Below are positions 1 to 9,564 of a stretch of DNA of 19,642 nt, piece after piece. The stretch spans positions 1 through 19,642 of the forward strand of contig JADNYV010000627.1 in assembly GCA_015501055.1 (NCBI GenBank), given 5' to 3'. Position numbers and translations under genes: made by a program. A model generated the notes under the pieces. The model did not search any database. It saw only the letters and a program-made list of their open reading frames with translations, and was not told the origin of the DNA. Source of the stretch: Mucidula mucida (taxonomy: Eukaryota > Basidiomycota > Agaricomycetes > Agaricales > Physalacriaceae). Numbering within the stretch: position 1 is the stretch's first letter; every line of letters starts with the position of its first letter.

Positions 1-58
1 TAGAGATGTTGGTAGCAGAGAAATTGGACGCGAATTCCGTCTTGGAAAGCAGCGGTAG
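1..58 (+). pseudogene. 3' end of an ATPase-like/nuclease family gene, cut by window edge
   Basis: Only the last 18 codons and the TAG stop (56-58) are inside the window, read from base 2. They encode ARDVG-type residues followed by GREFRL and KQR. These match the C-terminus of the fragment at 9507-9990 and, more loosely, that of the gene at 12486-15503 (VITKEVG, then REFRV). The gene would run in from the left edge. Whether it is intact or a fragment cannot be told, because the body is outside the window. It is nearly identical to the 9507-9990 copy through the stop and well into the 3' flank, so the two separated recently. Function is inferred only from the longer family member at 12486-15503. 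Confidence 0.6.
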
Positions 59-224
59 GATTTGTTCTGTCCCCGTTTTCGACATCTAGTTTCTATGTAT
101 TCTTATGATTTGTACCAAGCATTGCTGACTGTATTTCGAGTAGAATCATCAGCCACTGCTTTAAATCACACTGAGCGCCTTAAGTCACTCTCCAATATTC
201 GGCGTACACCTTCACCAAGCACAT
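1..224 (+). repeat. Inverted repeat, left copy (gene 3' end plus 3' flank)
   Basis: Reading bases 1-224 and the reverse complement of 9335-9564 side by side gives roughly 90% identity with only small indels. The match covers the last codons, the shared TAG stop, and about 165 bp of non-coding DNA after it, then fades near base 224. The left side continues past the window edge, so true length is unknown. The repeat unit is a family gene end plus its own 3' flank, not a transposon terminus: I see no terminal motif or target duplication at the inner ends. Confidence 0.85.
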
Positions 225-992
225 ATTTCAGTGTCTATAGAATTGCCATATGCAATGGTAGGGAGAACTCTTCCTCCTTAGCTCCCTCGACCCTTGGGTG
301 CGCAGAGAACGCCTTGGTAATATATTCACTGCAATGGTGGAGAACTCTTCCTCCTCCTCAATTTTGGTGCTCTACATAGCTCCCTCGTCCCGTAGTCGCC
401 CAAGATATTGGCTCTACGGCCCTCCGTCACCCCAGCTCGCGACCTATGGTGGTCAGTGTGGAATGGGTATCCTATTTTCGAGAAATTGTGGATTTGGCGG
501 AAAAGCGGACCACTGCAGTGTAAAAGAATTGCCCCAGAGTACTTATGCCAAAGCCTGACCAGTACGGTGACCGCGCCAAGTATGCCACTAGTGACTATCC
601 TCGACGTTTGTTTCTCGGGTAAATAAGTGCTCACGGTGCAAAAGAAACTCGCTCAGTCTCGCTGTACCGACGACAGGACACTTCGCTTCCAACATTGATG
701 AGGTGGAGATATCCTAAGAAGGGTTGTTGGAAAGTGAACGAGTCAGAGAGAGAAAACTACTGAAATCAGGCACTGAGACTTGGAGGAAATTATGTATGTC
801 GTCCATCCCGGAATCTTCGGGAAGATTCAGAACGTGGCGAGTCATTTGAACTGTGGCGTAAGGTCAATTGCTACCTGCTTCAAGTTCAAGTGCTGCGGGG
901 TAGACCAGTGGGGTTCTCGGTGAAGATGCCCGCTGCTATCCCCCTGTCTCAAGTAATCGACGAGACAGCTGGGGAGGCATACAATTTGGTGT
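225..992. other. Stretch without a supported gene
   Basis: Open frames here are short, overlap on both strands and show no recognisable domain. Two minor structures are visible. A diverged direct repeat lies at 251-293 and 330-391: both copies begin TGCAATGGT, continue AGAACTCTTCCTCCT and end TAGCTCCCTCG, with an insertion in the second. A small hairpin lies at 811-828, with a 7-bp stem (GAATCTT / AAGATTC) and a 4-nt loop. Neither has an evident role. Confidence 0.5.
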
Positions 993-1163
993 ATGTCAAG
1001 ATTGCGAGGGAGTCTTGTATCGAGGAAGGAGGTGTACAAGTTCAAGAAGGCCAGACAAATCTTTCATGAAGCTCACGAGGACGCGCGTCATGCCCATCCC
1101 GCTGCAGCTCCGTCGGACCGTCACTGGAAGATGTCGACGTGCCACTGCCTAGTCTGCGATTAA
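993..1163 (+). CDS. Possible small ORF or terminal exon, unidentified
   Basis: An open frame from an ATG at 993 to TAA at 1161-1163 gives 56 residues. The same frame is open back to 957. The composition looks coding: a basic stretch (KEVYKFKKARQ), a His/Ala-rich part and a C-terminus ending in CHCLVCD, whose three cysteines could bind metal. No domain is recognised. It could be the last exon of a decayed gene, because the upstream part reads plausibly in a different frame without a convincing splice site. Roughly equal odds that it is chance. Confidence 0.2.
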   Translation: MSRLRGSLVSRKEVYKFKKARQIFHEAHEDARHAHPAAAPSDRHWKMSTCHCLVCD

Positions 1164-1618
1164 TTTAAAGACTCAGGATGTCTCAAGTGACAAGTATGCA
1201 AGAGATTCGACCGACTACTCAGCGTTTTTCCACTGTTGTCGCGAGAGCATCTCACCCGCTCAATTTAGAGTGACCAGGGAGGATGGTGAGGGAAGAAGTG
1301 GTAGCGATCTCAATCCTGCATCCCATGATTGCCTTCTCTTAATCAAAGCGAGCCATGTCCCGTTAACTGGCAAGTTCTCCATAATTTGTGCCGCACTTTT
1401 ATCTCATAGTCCTCTATCGTCAATTCATTCAAAGACATTACTAGCCTTGACGAGCGTGTCATGAGTTCATACACGAAATATACACGGGGTCTGTCTACCG
1501 TAGCATGTAAAAAGCACAAAGTGTAAAGAAAACAACGGAAGAAAGGTTATGCAAATAAATTTTGATCACAGGCAAGGATCCTTGCCAGTGATTGCCGTGC
1601 CGGTAGATGATGGGATAC
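1164..1618. other. Intergenic; 3' side of eIF4A
   Basis: No gene is supported. The stretch is the 3' flank and probable 3' UTR of the minus-strand eIF4A gene that ends at 1619, and contains the palindrome listed separately. Confidence 0.5.
1571..1586. other. Perfect 16-bp palindrome in eIF4A 3' UTR
   Basis: GGCAAGGATCCTTGCC is a perfect palindrome 33 nt beyond the eIF4A stop codon. The flanks CAC and GTG can extend it past one A-A mismatch. In RNA it could form a compact hairpin in the 3' UTR of the helicase mRNA. A role in 3'-end formation is possible but unsupported beyond position. Confidence 0.5.
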
Positions 1619-2057
1619 CTAGATGAGGTCGGCAACGTTGAGAGGCATCTCGTCAATTTGTGTGTTGTAGAACTCTGTATAACAACGATTAGACGAGAAA
1701 GGTATGAATAGAGGTGACTTGCGTTCAATATCTCTCAACATGCGTACATCATCAGTGGTGACAAAGTTGATAGCGACACCCTTCCTTCCGAACCGTCCAC
1801 CACGACCAATGCGATGGATGTAGTTCTCCCTGTTAGTGGGCAGGTCGTAGTTGATGACCAAAGACACCTGCTGGACGTCGATACCACGCGCAAGCAGATC
1901 GGTCGTGATCAAGACACGCGATGAGCCGCTCCTGAACTCCTTCATGAGGACTTCACGCTGCTTCTGCTCCATGTCGCCGTGCATGGCACTGACGGTGAAC
2001 TCGCGCGAGTGCATCTTTTCGGTGAGCCAGTCGACCTTGCGGCGGGTGTTGCAGAAA

Positions 2058-2089
<32 letters not shown>

Positions 2090-3072
2090 CAGATCGCAGA
2101 GGGTGTCGAGCTTCCACTCTTCCTTCTCGACGGCAATGTAGAACTGTTTGATACCTTCGAGAGTGAGCTCGTCCCGCTTGACGAGGATACGGACAGGGTC
2201 GCGCATGAATTTTTTGGTGACCTCGAGGACGTCGGCGGGCATGGTAGCCGAGAGCAGGACAACCTGAGTGTCCTGGGGCAGAAGCTGGAAGACTAGATGG
2301 AGGGTAAGAAGAGTAGAAAATGTAGAAGGAATAAAGTTACCTTCGTAGATCTGGTCCTTGAAACCTCTTGACAACATCTCATCGGCCTCGTCGAGACAGA
2401 AAATCTTGATGGTGTCGGTCCTCAACGCCCTGCGGTTGATCATGTCGAAGACCCGACCGGGGGTGCCAACAACGACATGGACGCCCTCCTGGAGCTTGGC
2501 CATGTCCTCCCGAACGTTCGTGCCGCCAACACAGGCATGACACTCAATGTTCATATAGTCACCCAGGGCGATAACGACCTTTTGGATCTGCTGGGCAAGC
2601 TCACGGGTTGGCGCGAGGATGAGCGCCTGGGTTCCCTTGATGCTCATGTCGAGCTGCTGAAGGATGGATATGGAAAAAGTAGCAGTCTTGCCCGTTCCGG
2701 ACTGGGCTTGTGCAATAACGTCGTGGCCTTTGACAACGGGCACGATGGCGCGCTGCTGGATAGCAGAGGGCCGTTCAAAACTAACAGCGCCGTGAGCGGG
2801 CGGGAGAAGGGCGAGAAGGGATGGCTGCTCACCCGTAAGCGTAGACACCTCTCAACAGCTCGGGCTTGAGCTCCATGTTATCGAAGCTATCGCAGGCGGC
2901 ATCAGCGGGGCATCCAAGAGAGTTGGGGGGCGGTATACTCACTTGTCGACGACCTGGTCCCAATTCGACTCGATCTCATTCTCGGCGACATCTTGGAGCG
3001 TATCTTCACTGTTGTCGTCGTCGTTAGCTGTACAGCATCGCTCATCACAGACAGAGCAACGCACGCGGACAT
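1619..3072 (-). CDS. TIF1: Translation initiation factor eIF4A (DEAD-box RNA helicase)
   Basis: ATP-dependent RNA helicase of the cytoplasmic cap-binding complex eIF4F, which unwinds 5' UTRs for ribosome scanning. Six exons: 3072-3065, 3008-2943, 2886-2833, 2780-2341, 2292-1723, 1674-1619. The phases fit exactly and give 397 residues, against 395 in yeast. All helicase motifs are present: Q-motif near 44-55, AQSGTGKT 68-75, PTRELAQQ 100-107, DEAD 173-176, SAT 204-206, ARGID about 324-328, [11 protein letters not shown] 349-359, and the family C-terminus [11 protein letters not shown]. That end, and the FDNMEL/GVYAYGFERP segment, point to eIF4A rather than the nuclear homologue Fal1/eIF4AIII. 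The start is the ATG at 3072. It gives an 8-nt first exon, then a 56-nt intron with GTGCGT donor, CTAAC branch and ACAACAG acceptor. The last intron starts with GC instead of GT. The gene looks intact. Confidence 0.95.
1675..1722 (-). other. Non-canonical GC-AG intron in eIF4A
   Basis: The donor reads GAAC|GCAAGT and the acceptor TATACAG|AG, with CTAAT as branch-like site. Removing these 48 nt restores the family sequence [16 protein letters not shown] introns are a minor class in fungi. The length is a multiple of three and has no stop, so an unspliced message would stay in frame and add 16 residues. Confidence 0.85.
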
Positions 3073-4580
3073 GTGTTTTTCTCTTTTTAATTGGGTCGAC
3101 TTGTCTATGCAAGGTCGACGAGCGTAGCGGCGGCGAAGGGGTCGAGTATGTCGTGGAAGACGATGAGCAAGATTTTTTTGACGCCTGCCTGAGCCGGACC
3201 TTTTGCCCGTGGGATTTCACTACCATTTTGGTAAACTAATTGATCCGTGCTCGCTTGCCTCTTTCATTTGCGTCTCGACGTGAGGCGTTCCCCAAGACGC
3301 GCTCCAGCTCAACCCAAGAAGTCTTGCCAAAAATACTGTCTGTATTCATTCGAACCCACATATATTCTGGCTGCTGGCTGCGACCAATCTCAATAACCTT
3401 CACGCTCCTGCTTTTCGAGCATTATTGTGTTCTGACACCCTTGACGACATATTAAATAAAGACTCAAGCTCACAGACCGAAATTGACGACGGTTTCCCTA
3501 CAATTTATCCCGTCTCAATGCCTTTCTTTCCACCTTGATCTTCAGTGTGGTGCCTCCAGCTTGGGTCTTCTTTCTTGGATACAGACGTTGAGGACTTGGC
3601 TGTCCGCTTTCTATTACTAATCTCACTTCTTGACACAACACTAGAATAGTCTTGTCGCAACGTCCTTGGTGTCCGCTTTCTAGTTCACAGATGTTGCAAG
3701 ACCTTGTGTAGTCATCGGCATCTCAAGTCTTAAAAAGTCTCTCGCATTCCCTACCTAACGTTCTCGCGCAGTTTATCCTCCCATTTGAGGCTTAATATAT
3801 GTAGTTAAGGACTGCCGCTCGGGCCAATCTTGTTCCCAAGAAGTGAAGCTAATCATGGCACAGTGCCATTTCCTGCCACTTCACAGGACTTGGGATGACG
3901 AATAGCAAGCGATGACTTCACTTGGGTGTTTCCTTTCCAATTGTAACCGAGGTGCGTACCTCCTTCCGACGCGGCGGAAAGCTAAAGGCACATGAACTTA
4001 TTCGACAGCAAATTGATAGAGATTTGGCGTTGACGTGCGGTTCCTGGACCAACAACAGTCACTGTACCCGAGTACAATCATAGCAAGTAAGTAATGCCCT
4101 GTTACTTAGATTGTGGGCTACGCCGCTCATCGCCATCAATACAGATGTGATGCTCCCTTACAATAACGAAACAAGAAAACGCCACCGCGACGCCCACCTT
4201 GATATGCGATATCATTATATGCGCGTAGGGCTTCCACGCGCTGTAAAAGTCAGGTCCAAACATGGCCTAGTCGAAACGGACACGTATGGGCTATCAAGAG
4301 CTCCGATATCTTCCCAGCGCCGCTGTCTGAATAACTACCACATTCGTCCTAGCGCTCACTTCATCGCTTCAGCTACAGTGGAAGTGCCATCACGATCGCC
4401 GCATCAAATGAAGAACAAGGAACTACAGTACCCAGCCCTTGCAACTGATGACGCGGCAAGTATAGTTCTATTCCCTAGCCGCGTCGTCCCTCGGAGTTTA
4501 TCATCATGAGCGTGCTGAATGGAGGCAGTGACTCACGCGCGTCCCCATTGAAATTCTACCGGCCTCAATGGACACAACAC
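3073..4580. other. Long intergenic stretch without a supported gene
   Basis: About 1.5 kb between the divergent eIF4A and P450 genes; it must hold both promoters. Pyrimidine-rich tracts near 3270-3560 would suit eIF4A 5' sequences. The longest frames (4111-4509 and 4506-4973) show no domain, no consistent splice pattern and no protein-like composition. I see no RNA gene or repeat. Confidence 0.5.
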
Positions 4581-4590
4581 TATATAATAA
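4581..4590 (+). promoter_or_regulatory. TATA-like box of the P450 gene
   Basis: TATATAATAA lies about 35-45 bp upstream of the ATG at 4624. The position implies a short 5' leader. Assigned from sequence and spacing only. Confidence 0.45.
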
Positions 4591-4623
4591 CAAGACTAGA
4601 CTCGGACCCTACCCAAGTGTCTC

Positions 4624-6972
4624 ATGTTCATATCCATGCTCTATCTCCTGATCTCTGCTCTAGTGGTGTTTTCATATCTGCGGTTCCGACGACGCATATC
4701 CATCGCCCACGTCAAAGGCCCACCCTCCCCTTCTTGGCTCTACGGTACCGTCTCTCTTCGCTTCATATTATATACCTGTCTCTAAATGACAGATGTGGCT
4801 GGCAGGAAACTGGCTTGAGCTATTCGACTGTCCGGCTGCCGAAGTATTATTCCTCATTGCCTTCCCTTTCTCGCACTCATTCATTCATATTCTCCCCCGA
4901 TCTAGACAGACTTTCGCTGGCAAGATCAATACGGCGGCGTCGTTCGCGTCAGAGCTCCCCTTGGGGTGAGTAATCTAATCTCTCCATCGTCATCGCCTCA
5001 TAAGCTTATTCACGCTCTGGATAGGAAGACCGCCTATTCATCACCGACCCCAAGGCCATCCAGTATATCTATCACACCGCAAATTACCGGTTCCCGAAGC
5101 CCACGGGCCGGCAAGCGATTATGCGTTCGGTGTTTGGACCTGGGTTGACGACTAGTGAAGGTATGTGTTCCGACTTTGTTTTGAAAGGCAGGAAAGCGTG
5201 AGAGGTGTACTACTAGGTGACGATCATAGACGTGCGAGGAAGATTATGCTTCCTGGGTTCAACGGCCCAGAGGCTAGGACGTACTTGCCTATATTCTTAG
5301 GCGCTGCGGAGAGGGTAAGCATGTTAGCTGTGTATCAGCTTGAGATGGTAACTGACTTGGGAGGGATCCTAATCAGCTGGCACACAAATGGGAAGATCTA
5401 ATCGCGGTTGAAGCTCAACAAACGGCTGTCGTATCCATCCCTTGGTGGGTATCCCGTGCGGCTCTAGATGCTATCGGCGAAGGTCAGCAACTCCTCCTAC
5501 TCCTACCCAAAATTTGAACTGTCAGCCCCATAGCGGCGTTTGATTACCAGTTCGGTGCCCTCGATGATTCGTGCAACGAGCTCGTTGATATGTATACGAA
5601 TTTGTTGTACGTGCTAACAAGTTCTCCTTTCGACTTTCACCGACCTACGAAGCTTCAATGTATTCGGTATACCAACACCAGGGTCTATCCTAACCGTCGG
5701 GATTGTAGACAAATTGGCACCAGCGGTAGTGAACTTTTTCCTCAAATACCTACCACCTCGTAGGCTATCGCATGCATTCGAGGCCCTCAAAGTCTCTACC
5801 GCAGTGTCCAAAAGGCTCGTCGAGGAAAAGACGGCAGCGCTCTTGGAAGACAAAGGCCGAAGAGACATTTTCTCATTACTAGGTTCGTTGTTTGCCTCAG
5901 TACTTTCAAATTGTCTAGCGGATCTCATATAACCAGTCAAGGCCAATAATTCCGAGGATCCAGAAACGCGACTCGAAGAGAAGGAACTGCTTGCGCAGAT
6001 GCAGTATGCACTGTTCTTATCAAACGACCGCCTGTATGTTTGACTAGTGGTTATAGCACCATCATCGTCGCAGGCCACGAAACAACGGCAAACACGCTCT
6101 CATTCACACTTTACGAAATGTGCAAGGAGCCAACCATCCAACGTCGCCTTCGAGCCGAAATACGCTCTACTTTGGGTCGTAAACAAACGGAAAACTACAC
6201 CTCGTCCGATTTCGACAACATGCCGTACCTCACTGCCGTGGTCAAGGTCTTTTCCCTTGCTTGCTTCCTTGTCTTCCTGGACACATCTAATACCGTGTAG
6301 GAGACCCTCCGATTCCACCCAATAATCTACAACACATTCAGAGTACCCGAATGCGACGAAGTCATCCCGCTTCTCGACCCATCACGCTTGATACGGGCGA
6401 GGTTATTACGGAGCTGCCTATTGCGAAGGGCACGAAGATTATCACGTCTGTTGCTGCGTACAATCGGTGAGTACTTTCATGAGAGCCGTGAACATGGTTG
6501 CTGAAAAAGAAGGGTTTAGGAATAAAACCATCTTCGGGTACGATGCGGATGTATTCAATCCTGATAGATGGCTCAGAGAGGACCGTCCGATGAGTAAAGT
6601 TTCTCTGGGTGTTTACGCGAATCTGTAAGGCACTCGCTCTCTTTCAAATCTCCATTCCTCAATCATGTCAGATTCACGTTCGCAGGCGGTTCACGGTCCT
6701 GTATAGGATGGCGTTTCGCGTACGTCCCAAGTCCCCAAGTCCTTGCTTCTTCTAACGCTGAGTTGAGATTTTGAAATTGTAGGGTTCTGGAATTACACGC
6801 CTTTCTCGTCCAACTCGTCGGCAAGTTTGAGTTCGAATTCGCTGGAGCGGCAGATGCGAAGGATTTTCGGAGGGAGGCGTGTAATCTTATGACGCCGACG
6901 TTGACATCGGATAGGGCGAAGGGCTCGCAGCTTCCGATGAGGATTAGGATGGCGCGGGATGGAGTTGTGTAA
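4624..6972 (+). pseudogene. Cytochrome P450 monooxygenase with one frameshift
   Basis: Haem-thiolate monooxygenase, normally anchored in the ER and fed by P450 reductase; substrate unknown. Fourteen exons are supported by splice sites and phase: 4624-4744, 4806-4843, 4906-4965, 5025-5160, 5217-5314, 5377-5482, 5534-5606, 5653-5882, 5937-6003, 6057-6246, 6301-6466, 6520-6624, 6672-6719, 6783-6972. Visible are an N-terminal membrane segment (about residues 3-19), the Pro-rich hinge GPPSPSWLYG, the I-helix AGHETT (about 315-320), ExxR as ETLR (374-377), FNPDRW, and the haem loop FAGGSRSCIG with Cys near 474. The exons sum to 1628 nt, one short of 543 codons. The frame changes near 6377-6383, between VIPLLDP and ITLDTG, with no intron that could explain it. 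Everything after this, including the haem Cys, is out of frame. All other exons look intact, so this is a very young pseudogene or a one-base sequence error. Two donors (GTCAGC, GTCTTT) are weak. Confidence 0.85.
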
Positions 6973-6983
6973 GTAGGGTGGAA

Positions 6984-6989
6984 AATAAA
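6984..6989 (+). terminator. Poly(A)-signal-like AATAAA after the P450
   Basis: AATAAA lies 12 nt after the TAA stop of the P450. It is a plausible 3'-end signal, though such close spacing is unusual and the signal is loosely defined in fungi. Confidence 0.3.
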
Positions 6990-7270
6990 CATGTAATGCT
7001 TTCCGCGGTCTTGGTGCTCTCTCTCTCTCGAGGGTCGAGCAACCTTGACCATCACCTCAAATATGTCTTCAAGCCTGTACATTGGACTCGATCCGTGGCT
7101 GACTTGTTTTTTTTGAGCATCAAGCGGATACCGAAATCGTTGAAGATGAATAGAATGCATTCGTGCTACTGACAATTACTATAAGTCATTTGCACCCGTT
7201 GTAGAATATACATGACAGCTAAAGAGCATCCAAATCAGAAAGTCAAAGCTATGATACTTACAGCGAGAGA

Positions 7271-7716
7271 TCACACGAACATGACCATCAAGCCAGCGAC
7301 GAACACGCCTCCTACACGCAAGTCCACGGAAATCGCTCCATTTGCATCGCTGGGGGAAGTCGTAGATTCCCCAGAGGCGCTCGAGATTGAAGAAGCGCCG
7401 CTGGAAGACGACTCGGTGGGGGTAGCCGATCCCGTAATAACTGTAATACCAGAGGCCACGCCTGTGATGACCGGGATAGAGGTCTGCACTCCTGTAAATG
7501 ACCGGGACGGAGGTATGCACTCCTCCAATTATGACGGAGGTGCCGCTGTTAATTCAGACGTTAGCCTGAGATCGCCTTCATGAAGGATGCGCGAAATCAA
7601 TACATACTCGATCTCGACAGAACCGGGAAGACTCAGAGCTGGTACAGGATCAAGCATCGCATCGCATTGACGAGAGAAAGGGAGACGAATCCGAGGAAGG
7701 CTGGAGTAAACTTCAT
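7271..7716 (-). pseudogene. Broken small secreted Ser/Thr-rich protein (paralogue of 8261-8769)
   Basis: Two exons, 7716-7608 and 7545-7271, joined by a 62-nt intron (GTATGT...TTAACAG). Exon 1 opens with a signal peptide (MKFTPAFLGFVSLSLVNA). Exon 2 encodes three 10-residue repeats of the form GVxTSxPVIT, a Ser-rich linker and a hydrophobic tail (GVFVAGLMVMFV), as expected for a GPI-anchored or surface protein. The intron has the same phase (2) and the same place after SLPG as in the neighbour, so the two are paralogues. Two indels break it. An extra GCATC unit at 7654-7667 shifts the frame right after the signal peptide, and an extra base in the AAA run at 7496-7498 shifts it between repeats. 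With both allowed for, the length would be 125 residues. Both lesions are slippage-type, so sequence error is possible. Confidence 0.6.
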
Positions 7717-7770
7717 GTTTAATGCGACGGTGGCGGGGCGATAATGAATGGCGTGCTTCTGAGAGCTGGG

Positions 7771-7777
7771 TTTTATA
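7771..7777 (-). promoter_or_regulatory. TATA box of the 7271-7716 gene
   Basis: TATAAAA on the minus strand, about 55 bp before the ATG at 7716. The 8261-8769 paralogue has the same arrangement, which supports both start choices. Confidence 0.55.
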
Positions 7778-8260
7778 GCAAAGTCTACGGCGCCCAAAGG
7801 TTGTGGAAACGTACAGATGCCCAGTTTTCACCCTTTGGCACGGGCAGACGGCGTTCTGAGGCACTTCACAGCAACTTACAAACACTGTGCGTGCAAATTC
7901 AAACCCGGACAGCGCGCACCTAATGAATGGTGATTTCCTGAAGGTCTTCGTTTTCGAATACCGTTCACGCCGCTGGCTCTCACGGCGCCGCTTTATGCTT
8001 GCACTCCGCTATGAGCGCCTTCGTAAGAGCCTCATCAGGTTGTGAAATGCTTTGATAACCCCCGGCCGGGATATGAATCAATCCTGTAGAAAATGTCCGT
8101 TTATTGTACAATCGATGACAGATCCTTTGATGGTCCATATTGCTGTAGGTAAATCTGTAGAGTACTGATGAAGTTTCAGAATGTATATAGCATCTATAGA
8201 GGATGAGAAGTCACATATCCACGAAGAGTTTGATGCTTACCCCTCCAACGTCTGGTTTGA
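7778..8260. other. Spacer between the two small secreted-protein genes
   Basis: No gene is supported. The right part should be the 3' UTR of the minus-strand gene ending at 8261. A good donor (GTAAGC on the minus strand near 8240) just after that stop could mean a 3' UTR intron, but no acceptor was established. Confidence 0.4.
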
Positions 8261-8769
8261 TCACATCAAAAGCGCCAATAAGCCAGCAACGAAGCCCACG
8301 GCCACTCCTTCCGCCTTTAATCCTGCGGGCACGGCGGCATCGCTCGAGGATGCCCCAGATGAGGCAGTGCTGCTTCCGGAAGACGTACCGCTGCCAGTGG
8401 CAGACGTTACTGTAGTAGAACGTGTCGGGCTCGTGAGTGTGGTCTGTGAGAGGGAGGTCACAGATCCAGAGCCAGATCCAGAAGGATTGCTGAAGATGGT
8501 TCCTGGGAGCGACTCGGATCCGGAGGGATTCGAGAAGATGGAGGTGTCGCTACGCCAAATTAGTGACCGTGTTGTAGTGGTTATTGTAGCACATACCTGA
8601 CGCTGATAGGACCAGGAAGACTAAATGAAAGGCTCGGCGTGCTCGTGGGCAGCGGGTCGATCGCACTACCACTGGTTGGTAGAGATTCAGTTGGGACGGT
8701 CAAATCCTGAGGACGCGCGCCGACGAGCGCAACGGCGACAGCGGCAAGGTATGCTGCGGTAAATCTCAT
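8261..8769 (-). CDS. Small secreted Ser/Thr/Gly-rich protein, probable GPI-anchored surface protein
   Basis: Two exons, 8769-8597 and 8549-8261, with a 47-nt intron (GTATGT...GGCGTAG, phase 2), give 153 residues and end in TGA. The N-terminus is a clear signal peptide (MRFTAAYLAAVAVALVGA). The body is very rich in Ser, Thr and Gly and carries two IFSNPSGS repeats. The C-terminus is hydrophobic after a small-residue region (SSDAAVPAG, then AVGFVAGLLALLM), the pattern of a GPI-attachment signal. A heavily O-glycosylated cell-wall protein is likely; no enzymatic domain is seen. A TATA box sits 44-53 bp upstream. It lies in tandem with its broken paralogue at 7271-7716. No disruption is visible. 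Confidence 0.75.
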
Positions 8770-8812
8770 GGTTGGTGATGAGGACTTGAATGAGCGCGCT
8801 TCCGGCAGGTGG

Positions 8813-8822
8813 CTTTTTTATA
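8813..8822 (-). promoter_or_regulatory. TATA box of the 8261-8769 gene
   Basis: TATAAAAAAG on the minus strand, 44-53 bp before the ATG at 8769. Confidence 0.6.
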
Positions 8823-9334
8823 GTTCAACGTCATGGAGCTGTCTACATCATCATGGCCGCCCACATGCATGCATTTGCCTGACAAAAATGGAGCAAATGT
8901 GATGGAAGAATCTAGAACACGGGAAATCAAGTCCGTGAACCGTTTATTAGCACAGGAGTTCGAAGATAGTCGGCTAGAGGGGCAGAATAGACATTGATAA
9001 AATGAGTGACTGAATGACTGAATTCCGTTGTGTCTCTGACCTTGTCAATGATTCGTGACTAGATAGGCTCATTGGATTGAGGATTGCTCGACGCTGGACA
9101 TTAGCGTGGTGTTTGGGTGAGAGAGCAATGCGGCACTCCGGCATTAAGTGAATTTGAAAACGCGCGCTTGCCAGCGAACAGGACGCGTTGACTTCAGTAT
9201 GCTTGAATTCAGGCAAGCTCCAGCACTCTTGAACCTCTTGCGTATGTAAGGCCTCTATGTTTTAACGCATCTTCGGTACACTTCTGATGGTTAGTTGAGA
9301 GATCAGAGTTGGTTTCTCTACGCGTCTACAGAAA
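8823..9334. other. Stretch without a supported gene
   Basis: Upstream DNA of the small secreted-protein gene, running into the inverted repeat. The open frames are short and show nothing recognisable. Confidence 0.5.
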
Positions 9335-9564
9335 GATGTGGTCGGTGAAGGTGTACGCCAAATATTGGCGAGTGACTTAAGGCGCGCAGCATGTTGATTT
9401 GAAGCAGTGGCTGATGATTCTACTCGATATACAGTGGTAGCAATGCTTGGTACAAATGATAAGAATACATAGAAACTAGATGTCGAAAACGGGGACAGAA
9501 CAAATCCTACCGCTGCTTTCGAAGACGGAATTCACGTCCAGTTTCTCTGCTACCAACATCTCTA
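9335..9564 (-). repeat. Inverted repeat, right copy
   Basis: The reverse complement matches bases 1-224 at roughly 90% identity, from the last 19 codons of the nuclease-family gene through its stop and about 170 bp of 3' flank. Both copies share the block TTGTTCTGTCCCCGTTTTCG after the stop. Together they bracket about 9.3 kb that includes eIF4A, the P450 and the small secreted-protein genes. Confidence 0.85.

Noticed and set aside
400..560. P450-like start (WLYGPPSPQ) on the plus strand
   Set aside because: Word-level resemblance only; no following P450 motifs in any frame and no splice pattern.
1942..2869. Several frames overlapping eIF4A on both strands
   Set aside because: Shadows of a strongly conserved coding sequence.
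3073..3226. N-terminal extension of eIF4A to an ATG at 3226
   Set aside because: The extra residues are low-complexity and unlike the family. Splicing to the ATG at 3072 gives the expected 397-residue length with ideal intron signals.
4111..4973. Two long plus-strand open frames before and across the P450 start
   Set aside because: No domain, unusual composition, and the second overlaps the first exons of the P450 in another frame.
6663..7175. Long minus-strand frame opposite the P450 3' end
   Set aside because: Antisense shadow of real P450 exons; no protein-like features of its own.
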